Notes: generated by a model not told the origin, from the sequence alone. A stretch of DNA of 64,000 nt from Rhodococcus sovatensis (GCF_037327425.1 NZ_CP147846.1:4030001-4094000); one strand, 5' to 3'; shown: positions 8,448-17,782, counted from the stretch's first letter. Translations and numbers: made by a program.

Positions 8448-8981
8448 TCATATTCCGCGTGTCCGTTCGAGTTCCGCGATGATCGTAGCCGCGATTTCCG
8501 CTGGTGGCGGGCCCACATCGACGACGATTGCTTCTTCGTCGGATCCGATCGACTCCAGAGTCGATAGCTGAGTGTCGAGGAGGCCGCTCGGCATGAAGTG
8601 ATTCATCCGAGCGTTCAACCTGCCGCTGATTCGCTCCCTCGTACCCGCCAGGTGGACGAATACCACGCGCCCCTCCGACCCCCGCTCCAGGACGTCGCGG
8701 TAGCTCCGCTTGAGCGCTGAACATGTCACGATTCCAGGCTCGCCCGCTTCAGTGTGCGCTCGGATCCAATCGGCAATGGTCTCCAACCACGGCCAGCGAT
8801 CGGCATCGGTCAACGGCTGGCCCGACGCCATCTTCTCGACGTTCGAATCAGGGTGCAGGTCATCCCCCTCCTGCAGGTCCCACTTCAACGCACCCGCAAG
8901 AATGCCTGCGACAGTGGACTTCCCAGACCCTGACACACCCATGATCACGAGTACCGGATGGGGATTCTGTGGCGAACTCAC
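8448..8981 (-). CDS. gntK: Gluconokinase
   Basis: GntK phosphorylates D-gluconate to 6-phosphogluconate, feeding the pentose phosphate pathway. The 177-residue protein has a P-loop at 15-22 (GVSGSGKS), followed by the gluconate-kinase signature E-G-D-D-L-H-P, N-V-x-K-M, G-x-P-L-T-D-x-D-R-W-P-W-L and C-S-A-L-K-R-S-Y-R-D. The length is standard for the short thermoresistant class. Start is GTG 8981 with a weak ribosome site. No gluconate permease is adjacent; a GntR-family regulator lies 1.2 kb away beyond an unrelated hydrolase. Confidence 0.9.
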   Translation of the reverse strand: MSSPQNPHPVLVIMGVSGSGKSTVAGILAGALKWDLQEGDDLHPDSNVEKMASGQPLTDADRWPWLETIADWIRAHTEAGEPGIVTCSALKRSYRDVLERGSEGRVVFVHLAGTRERISGRLNARMNHFMPSGLLDTQLSTLESIGSDEEAIVVDVGPPPAEIAATIIAELERTRGI

Positions 8982-9259
8982 GTCAGCTCACCACACTCGA
9001 AGTCATCGCGCCGGCTAGGGCCGTCTGAGAAACAGCGCATTCCATCACACTCCAAGTTTTCAGGTTCCGCACGTCCGAAGTACCCAGATACTCCTTGCAC
9101 CAACCCCGCTCCTGCGTCGTACACAAGCCAGAGGGTCGGCGAAAACGAGTTCTTTCCGGACGAAGGTGAGACAGTCAGCCTCGTCGGACCGAGGTGACTC
9201 TGCTCACTATCCCTAAAAGTAGTACTTAAAGCAACCCTTGGGGTGATTCGTAATACTAA

Positions 9260-10156
9260 TTACTGTGGCTTCACTGCGGGAGCAACACGGGACAGGAACT
9301 CGATCTGATCGACGACGACACGGTCGAACGCATCCCCGACATAGATGTCGAAATGGCCGTCCGGATAGACGACGACCTCGCCTTTCGGGGCACGCTTCGC
9401 ATGCCGCAGGGTTGCCTTGGCCGGCGCTACGGTGTCGGTCTCGCACACCGAGAACATGATCGGGCACGTCACCTTTCCCGCATGCCTACCAGGGCGACGC
9501 AGCGGAATGTCGAGACCGACCCGGGCCAGCACCTCGTTCCGAAACGTCTTGCCCTCGGGCACGAGCGCCAGATAGCCGTCGAGCGCGTCGGACGCGGACA
9601 TCAAGGCTGTCGAACCCGGCGGGCCTGCCAGCGGGATGAACGTCGGTTCTCGGCCGAGCAGTGAGCCGACCCGGTCTCGTACCGCGCGCGCCGTCACCCG
9701 AGCTGCAACGAGCGGGCTCGTGGCCAGAGCGGATGCCACACCGTCGGTGAACGGGCATTGTGACACCACGGCGGCCACACCACCGTCCCGCGCCGCCGCG
9801 ACGATGACATGGCCACCGCCGAACGATGTCCCCCACAGAACAACACTGTCACTGCCGCTCTCACTGCCACGCGATCGCGCGTACGCAATTGCCGAAGCCC
9901 AATCCTGCAGCTGCCGGTCGATGTCGAGAAGTTGGCGCGGCTCACCCTCACTATCGCCGAAGTGGCGGTAATCGAATACCAGGCACGAATACCCCTCGGC
10001 CGCGAACCTCGAGGCGAACGCATCGAGACGCATCGACTTGACTCCCCCGAGTCCATGGCCCATGACGATTACCGGAGCTCCCACTGCGCCCTCGTAGAAC
10101 CAGGCACTGCAGTCGACCGAACCGGATGGAAAACGCACGTCGTAACGCTTGGTCAT
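9260..10156 (-). CDS. Alpha/beta hydrolase (dienelactone hydrolase-like)
   Basis: The ATG at 10156 follows GGAGGTGGGTT at good spacing; the frame continues upstream into the GntR gene region but that part has no support. The 298-residue protein has the oxyanion region G-H-G-L-G, the nucleophile elbow G-T-S-F-G-G, a likely acid Asp in S-V-C-E-T-D and a His in Y-P-D-G-H-F-D. This is the layout of short acyl esterases and peptidases of the alpha/beta fold. Substrate unknown. It is divergent from the GntR regulator, which may control it. Confidence 0.8.
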   Translation of the reverse strand: MTKRYDVRFPSGSVDCSAWFYEGAVGAPVIVMGHGLGGVKSMRLDAFASRFAAEGYSCLVFDYRHFGDSEGEPRQLLDIDRQLQDWASAIAYARSRGSESGSDSVVLWGTSFGGGHVIVAAARDGGVAAVVSQCPFTDGVASALATSPLVAARVTARAVRDRVGSLLGREPTFIPLAGPPGSTALMSASDALDGYLALVPEGKTFRNEVLARVGLDIPLRRPGRHAGKVTCPIMFSVCETDTVAPAKATLRHAKRAPKGEVVVYPDGHFDIYVGDAFDRVVVDQIEFLSRVAPAVKPQ

Positions 10157-10226
10157 AACCCACCTCCATGTGTGCCGAAGACAATAGCGGCGAGAGAAGC
10201 CCGCGTATACGTGGCACGATCGAACA

Positions 10227-10970
10227 GTGGTGGTCGAAGCAGGCGCAGATTTCCTACAACTACACGATTCCGTACTCGAAAAACTGGGACGGAACATCGT
10301 GGACGGGACCGTGCCCGCAGGAACCAGGATTTCAGCGGACGACGTTGCGACCCGGTTCGAGGTATCGCGAACGGTCGTACGCGAAGTCGTTCGCGTCCTC
10401 GAGTCTCTCGGACTCCTCACCGTTCGTCGCCGAGTCGGCATCACCGTGCTCGACTCCTCACAGTGGAATTCGCTCGATCCACTGGTGATCAGATGGCAAC
10501 TGGCCGGACCCAACCGCGCAGCCCAACTCGCGATCCTCAGCGAATTGCGTTCGGGAATCGAGCCTTTGGCGGCGCGGCTCGCCGCGCAGCGGGCGACACC
10601 CGAACAGTGCGGACAGCTGACTGCGGCAGTGATCGGAATGTCCGCGACCTCCCGTGCCGCGAACTCCGACGCCTACCTGGCCCACGATTCCGACTTTCAC
10701 CGCACTCTTCTTGCCGCATCCGGCAATCCGATGCTGCGTTCGATGTCCGAGATCGTCGTCGAGGTACTGGCCGGGCGTACCCGTCATGCGCTGATGCCGC
10801 ATCAAGCCGATCCCGAGGCCATTCGCCTGCACGGCGTCGTCGCATCTTCGATTCAGGCAGGTGACGCGCACGCGGCCGAACGGGCGATGGAACAAATCGT
10901 CGCCGAATCGTCCACAGCGATGACCGCTACCTCCGCGACTTCTACTTCGACAGAATCAGACCGGACGTAG
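10227..10970 (+). CDS. GntR-family regulator, FadR/FCD subfamily
   Basis: The 247-residue protein starts at GTG 10227. Residues about 10-75 form a winged helix (GTRISADDVATRF then VSRTVVREVVRVLE), and residues about 95-225 an all-helical FCD ligand domain with the expected metal-site pattern (D-x3-H in AHDSDFHRTLL and later His residues near 205). FCD regulators bind organic acids or sugar acids. It is divergent from the alpha/beta hydrolase and two genes from gntK, so gluconate or a related acid is a plausible but unproven effector. Its 3' end overlaps the convergent ltp2 gene by 29 bp. Confidence 0.87.
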   Translation: MVVEAGADFLQLHDSVLEKLGRNIVDGTVPAGTRISADDVATRFEVSRTVVREVVRVLESLGLLTVRRRVGITVLDSSQWNSLDPLVIRWQLAGPNRAAQLAILSELRSGIEPLAARLAAQRATPEQCGQLTAAVIGMSATSRAANSDAYLAHDSDFHRTLLAASGNPMLRSMSEIVVEVLAGRTRHALMPHQADPEAIRLHGVVASSIQAGDAHAAERAMEQIVAESSTAMTATSATSTSTESDRT

Positions 10971-12111
10971 GAACGCCGGTACCTGCCGTCACGAGGACGT
11001 TCTCCACGTCGGGTACCTGGTTCACCGAGGTTCCACGAATCTGCCTGACGCCCTCGGCGATTCCGTTCATGCCGTGGATGTACGCCTCCCCCAACTGTCC
11101 TCCGTGGGTGTTGAGGGGCAATCTACCGCCGAGTTCGATGGCGCCGTCGGAGACGAAATCCTTGGCCTCTCCCGGGCCACAGAACCCTAATTCCTCCAAC
11201 TGCATCAGCACGAATGGCGTGAAGTGGTCGTACAGAACCGCCGTCTGCATGTCCGACGGAGTCAGACCGGACTGCGCCCACAGCTGATCTCCGACGAGTC
11301 CCATTTCCGGCAGACCCGTCAGTGCGTCGCGGTAGTAGCTGGTCATGATGTACTGATCTGGCCCACTTCCTTGCGCTGCCGCGGTGATGACGGCCGCCGG
11401 ATTGGGAAGGTCCTTTGCACGCTCGGCACTCGTCACGACGAGTGCGATGCCACCGTCGGATTCCTGGCAGCAGTCCAGCAGGTGCAGCGGTTCGGCGATC
11501 CACCGCGAATTCTGGTGGTCCTCCAACGTGATCGGCTTACCGTAGAAGAACGCGGCCGGGTTGTTGGCGGCATGCTTGCGGTCCGCGACAGCAACTCTGC
11601 CGAAATCCTCGCTCGTAGCGCCGTAGACGTGCATGTATCGTCGGGCGACCATCGCGACGAAGGACGCCGGGGTACCGAGACCGTGCGGGTAGGACCAACC
11701 GGCGTCGATGCCGGACGACGTCGGTGCGGCTGCAAGATGTGACGCCACCTGCCCGAACCGCGCGCCTGAGCGCTCGTTGAACGCCCGATACGCGACTACG
11801 ACATCGGCGACGCCCGTTGCGACGGCCATCGCGGCCTGCTGGATCGTCGCGCACGCCGCACCGCCGCCGTAGTGAATACGGCTGAAAAAGGTGAGATTGG
11901 GGATGCCGACTGCTCGCGCAACAGCTGTTTCGGTGTTGGTGTCCATAGTGAACGACGTAAGTCCGTCGACGTCGTTCGGCGTGAGGCCCGCGTCGTCCAG
12001 AGCGGCGGTCACGGCCTCGGCTGCGAGCCGAAGTTCGCTCCGCCCGGAGTCTTTCGAGAAATCCGTTGCCCCGATGCCGACGATCGCCGCTTCTCTGGAA
12101 AATCCGCTCAT
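10942..12111 (-). CDS. ltp2: Steroid aldolase/thiolase-like protein Ltp2
   Basis: Ltp2 catalyses the retro-aldol step that releases propionyl-CoA from 17-hydroxy-3-oxo-4-pregnene-20-carboxyl-CoA, the last step of cholesterol side-chain removal; it needs the DUF35 domain of ChsH2 as partner. The 389-residue thiolase-fold protein begins M-x-G-F-S-R-E-A-A-I-V-G-I-G-A-T and keeps the SCP-x thiolase layout (HYGGGAACATIQQA; later NTHGGQLGEAYIHG). It is the last gene of a five-gene run in the same order as M. tuberculosis Rv3544c-Rv3540c. ATG 12111 overlaps the chsH1 stop. Confidence 0.92.
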   Translation of the reverse strand: MSGFSREAAIVGIGATDFSKDSGRSELRLAAEAVTAALDDAGLTPNDVDGLTSFTMDTNTETAVARAVGIPNLTFFSRIHYGGGAACATIQQAAMAVATGVADVVVAYRAFNERSGARFGQVASHLAAAPTSSGIDAGWSYPHGLGTPASFVAMVARRYMHVYGATSEDFGRVAVADRKHAANNPAAFFYGKPITLEDHQNSRWIAEPLHLLDCCQESDGGIALVVTSAERAKDLPNPAAVITAAAQGSGPDQYIMTSYYRDALTGLPEMGLVGDQLWAQSGLTPSDMQTAVLYDHFTPFVLMQLEELGFCGPGEAKDFVSDGAIELGGRLPLNTHGGQLGEAYIHGMNGIAEGVRQIRGTSVNQVPDVENVLVTAGTGVPTSGLILSK

Positions 12112-12488
12112 ACCAGCCTCACCGTCGCCGTGATGTGATCCCCGAGAGAGTCCGTGCCGCGAACGTCCACGGTGACCTCACCGTCCTGCACCCGCGACAC
12201 GATCCCCGTCAGTGTCAGCGTGTCGTAGGCGTACCACGGCACACCGAGTTTCAACGCGATCGATCGCAACACCACGGACGGACCGGCCCAGTCGGTGACG
12301 AATCGCTGTACGAGCCCGGTGTCGGTGAGAATGTTGACGAAGATATCCTTCGATCCTCGCTGGACTGCCTTGTCCCGGTCGTGGTGCACATCTTGAAAAT
12401 CTCTGGTGGCCAACGCCGTCGACACCACGAACGTCGGATCGGCAGTGATCTGCAACTCGGGGAGAACATCTCCGACGGCGGCGATCAT
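12108..12488 (-). CDS. chsH1: Steroid enoyl-CoA hydratase subunit ChsH1 (MaoC)
   Basis: ChsH1 pairs with ChsH2 to hydrate 3-oxo-4,17-pregnadiene-20-carboxyl-CoA. This 126-residue single-hotdog protein carries the MaoC active-site pattern D-F-Q-D-V-H-H-D (about residues 30-38), the Asp-His hydratase motif. The start is ATG 12488, which overlaps the chsH2 stop; upstream in-frame codons lie inside chsH2. Size matches Rv3541c. The gene also overlaps ltp2, so the three are translationally coupled. Confidence 0.92.
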   Translation of the reverse strand: MIAAVGDVLPELQITADPTFVVSTALATRDFQDVHHDRDKAVQRGSKDIFVNILTDTGLVQRFVTDWAGPSVVLRSIALKLGVPWYAYDTLTLTGIVSRVQDGEVTVDVRGTDSLGDHITATVRLV

Positions 12489-13396
12489 TTCACGACCTTC
12501 CACGCCGGTAACGTCAGATCGTCGTCGATACGCACGAACTCGACCTGCACGGGTAGTCCGACGGCTACCTCGGCCGGATCCACACCTCGTAGTTCTCCGA
12601 GCATCCGGACTCCTTCGTCGAGTTCGACGAGCGCAACCACGAACGGCAACGTTCGTCCCGGAACCTTCGGTGCATGGTGAACGACGTAGCTGAACACGCT
12701 GCCCGTTCCGACGGAAACGCAATAGTCGATGGGTTTGTTCTTGTCCTGCCAGATCGCCGGTATCGGCGGGTGTCGGAGTGAACCGTCCTGTACCCGTTGA
12801 ATTCTGAGCTCACCGACCTTGGTTCCTTCCCAGAAGAACTCGGTCTCCTGCGAAGCCACTGGTCGGATCTGTTCGGCTGGAACTACTTTCGCGACAGGTG
12901 CGAACTTCAGTACCCGGAAGAGCATCTCGGCGACTGCCTCCTCGCCCACATACCAGGTGTTGTGCACCGTCACGAACCAGCCGATGCCGAGGCCCGTCTT
13001 CTTCGGCCCCACTACGTCACCGAGGCGGGCCGTCAAAGTCACCTCTTCCCCGAGCTGCAGGTACCGGTGATACGTCTGCTCGCAGTTGGTGGCAACGATC
13101 GATGTGAAGCCGGCCTCGTCGAGGATCTCCATGATCTGACCGAGCGGGTCGTCCGCAGCGCGAGTCCTGTGCAGACCGCCCATCGTCCAAACCTGCGCCA
13201 TCGCTGGCGGCGCGACGACGCCAGGGTGCCCGGCCGCTTCGGCTGCGGCGGCGTCGACATAGATGGGATTGGTGTCGCCGATGGCTTCGACCCAGTTGTT
13301 GATCATCGGCTGGTTGACGGGATCGCGGCCTGGCTTCGGCGCGCTGTCACCCGCCGCGGCAATGCGTTCGGCCGCCTCGGCGATCGACTCGCTCAC
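12485..13396 (-). CDS. chsH2: Steroid hydratase subunit/aldolase partner ChsH2 (MaoC-DUF35)
   Basis: The 303-residue protein joins a MaoC hotdog (about 1-170) to a DUF35/OB-fold domain (about 180-303). The first pairs with ChsH1 for hydration; the second binds Ltp2 to make the steroid aldolase. Visible features include GDTNPIYVD in the hotdog and VHHAPKVPGRTLPF in the DUF35 part. The DUF35 rubredoxin-like knuckle has no cysteines here (E-L-R-I-Q-R-V-Q-D-G-S-L-R-H-P-P), so no zinc ribbon is expected. ATG 13396 overlaps the chsE2 stop. Homologous in order and length to Rv3542c. Confidence 0.92.
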   Translation of the reverse strand: MSESIAEAAERIAAAGDSAPKPGRDPVNQPMINNWVEAIGDTNPIYVDAAAAEAAGHPGVVAPPAMAQVWTMGGLHRTRAADDPLGQIMEILDEAGFTSIVATNCEQTYHRYLQLGEEVTLTARLGDVVGPKKTGLGIGWFVTVHNTWYVGEEAVAEMLFRVLKFAPVAKVVPAEQIRPVASQETEFFWEGTKVGELRIQRVQDGSLRHPPIPAIWQDKNKPIDYCVSVGTGSVFSYVVHHAPKVPGRTLPFVVALVELDEGVRMLGELRGVDPAEVAVGLPVQVEFVRIDDDLTLPAWKVVK

Positions 13397-14544
13397 CGGA
13401 TCACCCTCGGCAACCCGAGACCGGAGGTGGCGATGAGTTCACGCATGACTTCGTTCACACCACCGCCGAAGGTAATGACGAGATTGCGTTTGACCTGCTT
13501 GTCGAGCCAGTCCATCAGTTTTGCGGTATCGGGGTCCGCCGGGTTTCCGTGCCGCCCGACCATTCCCTCCGCGATTCGACCGACCCGCTGAATACGCTCG
13601 GTTGCAAACACTTTCGTAGCCGAGGCATCCGCAATGTCCACCGAATCGGCAGTACTCGATGCCACCTGCCAGTTCAATAGTTCGTTGATGCGGAACGTTG
13701 CCTGGATCTCACCGAGGACGCGCTGCACATCGGATTCACCCAGCAGCGAGTGATGCTCGGCCCAACTACGCAACCGCACGTACAGACCGGCGATTCGTCC
13801 GGCAGGCCCGAGCATCACCCGCTCGTGGTTGAGCTGAGTGGTGATGAGTCGCCACCCGGCGTTCTCCTCCCCGACCACCATGTCGACGGGAACTCGCACG
13901 TCGTTGTAGTACGTGGCGTTGACGTGATGAGCGCCGTCGCACGTGATGATCGGAGTCCACGAGTAGCCAGGATCGCTGGTGTCGACGATGAGCATCGAAA
14001 TGCCACGGTGACGTGAATCCGGTGCGCCGGTGCGCACTGCCAACCAGACGTAGTCCGCGTCGTGCCCACCCGTGGTGAAGATCTTCTGCCCGTTGACGAC
14101 GTACTCGTCGCCGTGCCGAACCGCTGTCGTGCGTAGCGAGGCGAGGTCGGTACCCGCCTCGGGCTCGGTGTAACCGATGGCGAAATGGACGTCGCCCGCG
14201 AGAATTGCCGTGAGGAACTTGGCCTTCTGGGCCTCGGTACCGTATTTCTGCAGCGTCGGACCGACGGTTTGGAGCGTCACGGCCGGTAGCGGAATATCGG
14301 CTCTGGCAGCTTCGTTCACGAAGATCGACTGTTCGAGGTCACCGAAGCCATGGCCGCCGAATTCCTTCGGCCATCCGACTCCGAGCCACCCGTCGCGGCC
14401 CATCGTCTTGATGATCTTGCGGTAAGTCTCACCGTGCCGCTCGGTCATCATGATGTCGGCGTCGTGCTCGTCGACGAGGTCGGCGAAGTAGTGACGCAGT
14501 TCCGCTTGAAGTTTCAGTTGGTCTTCGGTCAATTCGACGAACAC
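13393..14544 (-). CDS. chsE2: Acyl-CoA dehydrogenase subunit ChsE2 (FadE29-like)
   Basis: ChsE1 and ChsE2 form an alpha2beta2 acyl-CoA dehydrogenase that oxidises 3-oxo-4-pregnene-20-carboxyl-CoA, the three-carbon side-chain intermediate. GTG 14544 is chosen as start: it follows a G-rich site, gives the family N-terminus V-F-V-E-L-T-E-D-Q, and yields 383 residues (FadE29 size). Family landmarks are GWPKEFGG, GYTEPEAGTDLASL (FAD/substrate region), TYYNDVRVP and FGGGVNEVMRE. Sixteen bases overlap the chsE1 end. Next to chsH2 with ATGA overlap. Confidence 0.92.
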   Translation of the reverse strand: MFVELTEDQLKLQAELRHYFADLVDEHDADIMMTERHGETYRKIIKTMGRDGWLGVGWPKEFGGHGFGDLEQSIFVNEAARADIPLPAVTLQTVGPTLQKYGTEAQKAKFLTAILAGDVHFAIGYTEPEAGTDLASLRTTAVRHGDEYVVNGQKIFTTGGHDADYVWLAVRTGAPDSRHRGISMLIVDTSDPGYSWTPIITCDGAHHVNATYYNDVRVPVDMVVGEENAGWRLITTQLNHERVMLGPAGRIAGLYVRLRSWAEHHSLLGESDVQRVLGEIQATFRINELLNWQVASSTADSVDIADASATKVFATERIQRVGRIAEGMVGRHGNPADPDTAKLMDWLDKQVKRNLVITFGGGVNEVMRELIATSGLGLPRVIR

Positions 14545-15539
14545 GCTGCCCCCACTAAGTCGAGTCGGTAGGACGAACCTCCGACGAGTCGGGCGAGATC
14601 CTTTGCCGCCGAGTAATAGCGGTGCATCGGGTAGGTGACATCGACGCCGATGCCCCCGTGCAGGTGATGACACATCTGCATCGCCGCAGGTAGTTCGGCG
14701 GCGATCCAGTAGGCCAGGACGTCGGTGTCATCGGCTTCTCGCCGTTGCGACGCCTGCCACACCGCAGATACCGCGGCCACGTGGATCGTTCGGGCTGTGA
14801 CATAGACGTCGGCGATCTCGCCTGCGACCGCTTGGAACGTCGCCAGCGGTTTTCCGAACTGATGCCTGCTTCCCAGATGGGAGGCCGTCAACTCGGCAGC
14901 TCCCGCGGCAAGTCCGTCGGCGACAGCACCGATGGCCGCCAGCGCGATCCGGTACAGGCTTGTGACGTCGCCAGCGATGAATTGGCCAGGTGCCGAATCG
15001 AATTCGACGAAGTACTCCGGGTCGCCGGACGACGATGGCGTGCGGGTGAGCCGAACGCCGTCACTCTTCGGGTCGACCAGGACGATTCCTGCCGAAGTCG
15101 GCACCAGGATTCGGTAGGACTGTTCTGCGTACGGAACGGCGATCTTCGTACCCGTGACGCGCATGTGGTCACCGTCGGGCGTGCTCGTCGTCGAGGGATT
15201 CGACGGGAACGGACGCCCAGGTTCGGCGAGGGCAGCAGTGAGGATCGATCCCGGCGGCATGCGTCCATCGACTGCATCCGGCGCAAGCATGGCCAGCGGG
15301 ACGATACCGAAGCCGATGGTCGCAAGTGCAGGACCGACCGCGCCGGCATGCGCAAGTTCGGTGAGCACGGTCGCGGCCTCAGGGAGACCGAGACCGTCGC
15401 CGCCTGCCGACTCGGGCAACAACATCGTGAGCAGTCCTGCGTCCCAGAGCGAGGCCCACAGGTCCGAGGGCTCGCGCGCCAGTAGTCCGGAGACCATCTC
15501 AGCGATGGTCGTCTGGGTCGAATCTCGTGTGAAGTCCAC
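14529..15539 (-). CDS. chsE1: Acyl-CoA dehydrogenase subunit ChsE1 (FadE28-like)
   Basis: This is the partner of ChsE2. The 336-residue product has the short ACAD architecture of FadE28: N-terminal helices with L-L-P-E-S-A-G-G-D-G-L-G, a beta domain with few FAD contacts, and the C-terminal helix with HHLHGGIGVDVTYP. Low similarity to ordinary ACADs plus the fixed order chsE1-chsE2-chsH2-chsH1-ltp2 identify it. It is first in this run, 89 bp after fadE34, with a KstR palindrome 36-49 bp before its start, so it can be transcribed independently. Confidence 0.9.
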   Translation of the reverse strand: MDFTRDSTQTTIAEMVSGLLAREPSDLWASLWDAGLLTMLLPESAGGDGLGLPEAATVLTELAHAGAVGPALATIGFGIVPLAMLAPDAVDGRMPPGSILTAALAEPGRPFPSNPSTTSTPDGDHMRVTGTKIAVPYAEQSYRILVPTSAGIVLVDPKSDGVRLTRTPSSSGDPEYFVEFDSAPGQFIAGDVTSLYRIALAAIGAVADGLAAGAAELTASHLGSRHQFGKPLATFQAVAGEIADVYVTARTIHVAAVSAVWQASQRREADDTDVLAYWIAAELPAAMQMCHHLHGGIGVDVTYPMHRYYSAAKDLARLVGGSSYRLDLVGAACSSN

Positions 15540-15574
15540 GCCTGATCACCTATCGACGGGAGAACCAGCATTGG

Positions 15575-15588
15575 TAGAACGTGTTCTA
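15575..15588. promoter_or_regulatory. KstR operator upstream of chsE1
   Basis: TAGAACGTGTTCTA matches the KstR consensus TnnAACnnGTTnnA, with perfectly complementary six-base arms. It lies in the 89-bp gap between fadE34 and chsE1 and is identical over all 14 bases to the site at 17783. KstR represses and is released by cholesterol-derived CoA thioesters. Its position indicates a promoter serving the chsE1-ltp2 operon. Confidence 0.9.
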
Positions 15589-15628
15589 TTTTTAACACCT
15601 TCGGGCGACAATCACCAGACCCACCCCG

Positions 15629-17746
15629 CTACCGTGGCAGCCCCAAGATCCGCTCGGCAGCAACCGTCAGCAGAATCTGCGTCGTTCCGCCTGCGATCGA
15701 CAGACATCTCGTCAGCAGCATTTCCTTGGCGAGCGAACCTTCCACCGCCCCGACGGGTCCCGCCGCTTCCAACGCGAACTCGGCAAGATCCTGACGATGA
15801 CGGACGCCGACCAGCTTGCGCACGCTCGATTCCGCACCCGGATCCTGCCCGCCGAGCCTCCGCAGCGTCGCGCGGAATTCGAGCAGCGAACCGACGAGCC
15901 CGTCGGCAATGAGCCCGCCGAGTCGATCCGCCACACTCGCATCGTCGACCGTCGTCACGACGACGTCCTCGAGCGCAGACCCAAGCGTGGAGCCGTTGCT
16001 CATCGCGACGCGCTCGTTTGCGAGGGTAGTCCGCGCGAGCTTCCACCCGTCGTTCTCGCGCCCGACGAGAGAGTCGTCGGGGACGAAGACGCCGTCGAGA
16101 AACACCTCGTTGAACACCGCGTCACCGGTGATCTCGCGAAGTGGCTCGATACGGATTCCCGGCGAGGCCATGTCGAGGAGGAAGTAGCTGATCCCCTTGT
16201 GCTTCGGGGCGTCGCGGTCGGTTCGGGCCAGGCAGATCGCCCAGTCCGCTTCTCGCGCGAGCGACGTCCAGATCTTGTGTCCCTGCAGCGTCCATCCGCC
16301 GTCGACCTTCTTCGCCGTGGTCCGTAGCGAGGCCAGATCCGAGCCCGCTTCCGGTTCACTGAAGAGCTGGCACCACGTGATGTCGCCTCGCAATGTCGGA
16401 CCAGCGAAGCGCTCGATCTGCTCCTCGGTGCCGTGTTCGAGGATCGTCGGGACTGCCCACCAACCGATCACCAGATCCGGCGGCGTCAAGCCCACGCGAT
16501 GGAGTTCCTCGGCGTAGAGCAGCTGCTCCGCGGCACTCGCATCGCGCCCGTGCGGCCTCGGCCAGTGCGCGGCGCCCAGTCCCGACGACGCGAGAGCCCC
16601 ACGAGGGTCTTCGGACGCGACGATCGCCCCGACTTCGTCTCGGGTCTTCGCGCGCAGCTCCTCCGCCGCACCCAGATCGACGGAAAGGGTCCTGCGGATG
16701 CCCGTGCGTGTCAGATCGGTGACGCGTGTGCGCCACCGCCTCGCGCCACCGAGCAATTGCCGCACAGCGAGCGCCCGTCGCAGGTAGAGGTGCGCGTCGT
16801 GCTCCCAGGTGAAGCCGATTCCGCCCAGGATCTGAATGCAATCCTTGGCGGTGTCGACGGCGGCATCCAGCGCGATCGCACCCGCAACTGCCGCTGACAG
16901 TGAAAATTCCCCGGATGCGCTGTCCGCTGCCACCGCGGCGTCCCACGCCGCTGCCCGCGTCTTCTCGACGCGACACAACATGTCGGCAGCGAGATGTTTG
17001 ACGGCCTGAAAGCTCCCGATGGGCGCGCCGAACTGCTCGCGGAACTTCGCATGCTCGACCGCGGTCCGCAGACACCATCCAGCGATGCCTGCGGCTTCGG
17101 CGGCCGCGAGGGTGACCGCCAGGTCGTGTACGTACTGCGTCGACACGTTCTCGAACACGGCCTCGGCCGGGATTCGAACCGACTCGAGCGACACCCGCGC
17201 GAGCGGAACCGTCCGGTCCACTCCGAGAACTGATTCGATCTTCAGTCCTGGGGTATCCGCGGCAACGATGCACCAGACTTGCTCACCACCCCGATTGACC
17301 GGCAATAGAACCGCGACGCCGTCGGCTCCACCGAAGGCCAGTTCGACGCTGCCGTCGACGATCAGTGAGTTCTCACCCTCTCGGGCCTCGGGAACTGCAC
17401 CGGACAGGACCACGGCAACGGGAGTGCGCCCATCGCAGATATCTGCGGCCGATCGATGCTTGCCGAGGACGATCGCAGCCAGGACCGTCCCGAGGACCGG
17501 CCCACCCACGAGACCTGCGCCCGTCTCCTCCAGCATGGCGGCAAGGTCCGCCGTGGTGCCGCCCGCACCGCCCGCGCTGTCCGGCACCGCTACGGAGAAC
17601 ACCCCGAGATCGGCGAGCGCCTGCCAGTGGCTTCGCCATCCGGACTGCTCGTCGGCGCGTAGGGTTCCGATCGGATCGGCCGAAGAGACCCACGATCGAA
17701 TCGATTGCTGGACGTCGTGTTGGTCCTCGGTCGTGGCAATTGTCAC
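15629..17746 (-). CDS. fadE34: Two-domain acyl-CoA dehydrogenase FadE34 (ChsE3)
   Basis: The 705-residue product is two acyl-CoA dehydrogenase domains in tandem (about 1-345 and 350-705), an arrangement known from M. tuberculosis FadE34/ChsE3, which acts on steroid CoA thioesters with a five-carbon side chain. The second domain holds the canonical FAD region (QLFSEPEAGSDLASL) and the C-terminal motif R-C-L-S-I-A-G-G-T-T-Q; the first is degenerate. GTG 17746 follows a GGGGAAA site. It is divergent from kstR, as in M. tuberculosis (Rv3573c/Rv3574), with a KstR palindrome between. Bile-acid ACADs have the same layout, so exact substrate preference is open. Confidence 0.9.
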   Translation of the reverse strand: MTIATTEDQHDVQQSIRSWVSSADPIGTLRADEQSGWRSHWQALADLGVFSVAVPDSAGGAGGTTADLAAMLEETGAGLVGGPVLGTVLAAIVLGKHRSAADICDGRTPVAVVLSGAVPEAREGENSLIVDGSVELAFGGADGVAVLLPVNRGGEQVWCIVAADTPGLKIESVLGVDRTVPLARVSLESVRIPAEAVFENVSTQYVHDLAVTLAAAEAAGIAGWCLRTAVEHAKFREQFGAPIGSFQAVKHLAADMLCRVEKTRAAAWDAAVAADSASGEFSLSAAVAGAIALDAAVDTAKDCIQILGGIGFTWEHDAHLYLRRALAVRQLLGGARRWRTRVTDLTRTGIRRTLSVDLGAAEELRAKTRDEVGAIVASEDPRGALASSGLGAAHWPRPHGRDASAAEQLLYAEELHRVGLTPPDLVIGWWAVPTILEHGTEEQIERFAGPTLRGDITWCQLFSEPEAGSDLASLRTTAKKVDGGWTLQGHKIWTSLAREADWAICLARTDRDAPKHKGISYFLLDMASPGIRIEPLREITGDAVFNEVFLDGVFVPDDSLVGRENDGWKLARTTLANERVAMSNGSTLGSALEDVVVTTVDDASVADRLGGLIADGLVGSLLEFRATLRRLGGQDPGAESSVRKLVGVRHRQDLAEFALEAAGPVGAVEGSLAKEMLLTRCLSIAGGTTQILLTVAAERILGLPR

Positions 17747-17782
17747 AATGGTTTCCCCAGGTCTCGTGATGACTTTTCCATC

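Noticed and set aside
8958..9197. A 79-codon + strand frame between gntK and the hydrolase
   Set aside because: No ribosome site, no motif, Ser/Pro/Arg composition typical of non-coding GC-rich DNA; the gap 8982-9259 is left without a gene.
10204..10211. CGTATACG palindrome before the GntR gene as its operator
   Set aside because: FCD-type operators usually need GT-nnn-AC spacing; this one has two central bases and is short, so it is not listed as a feature.
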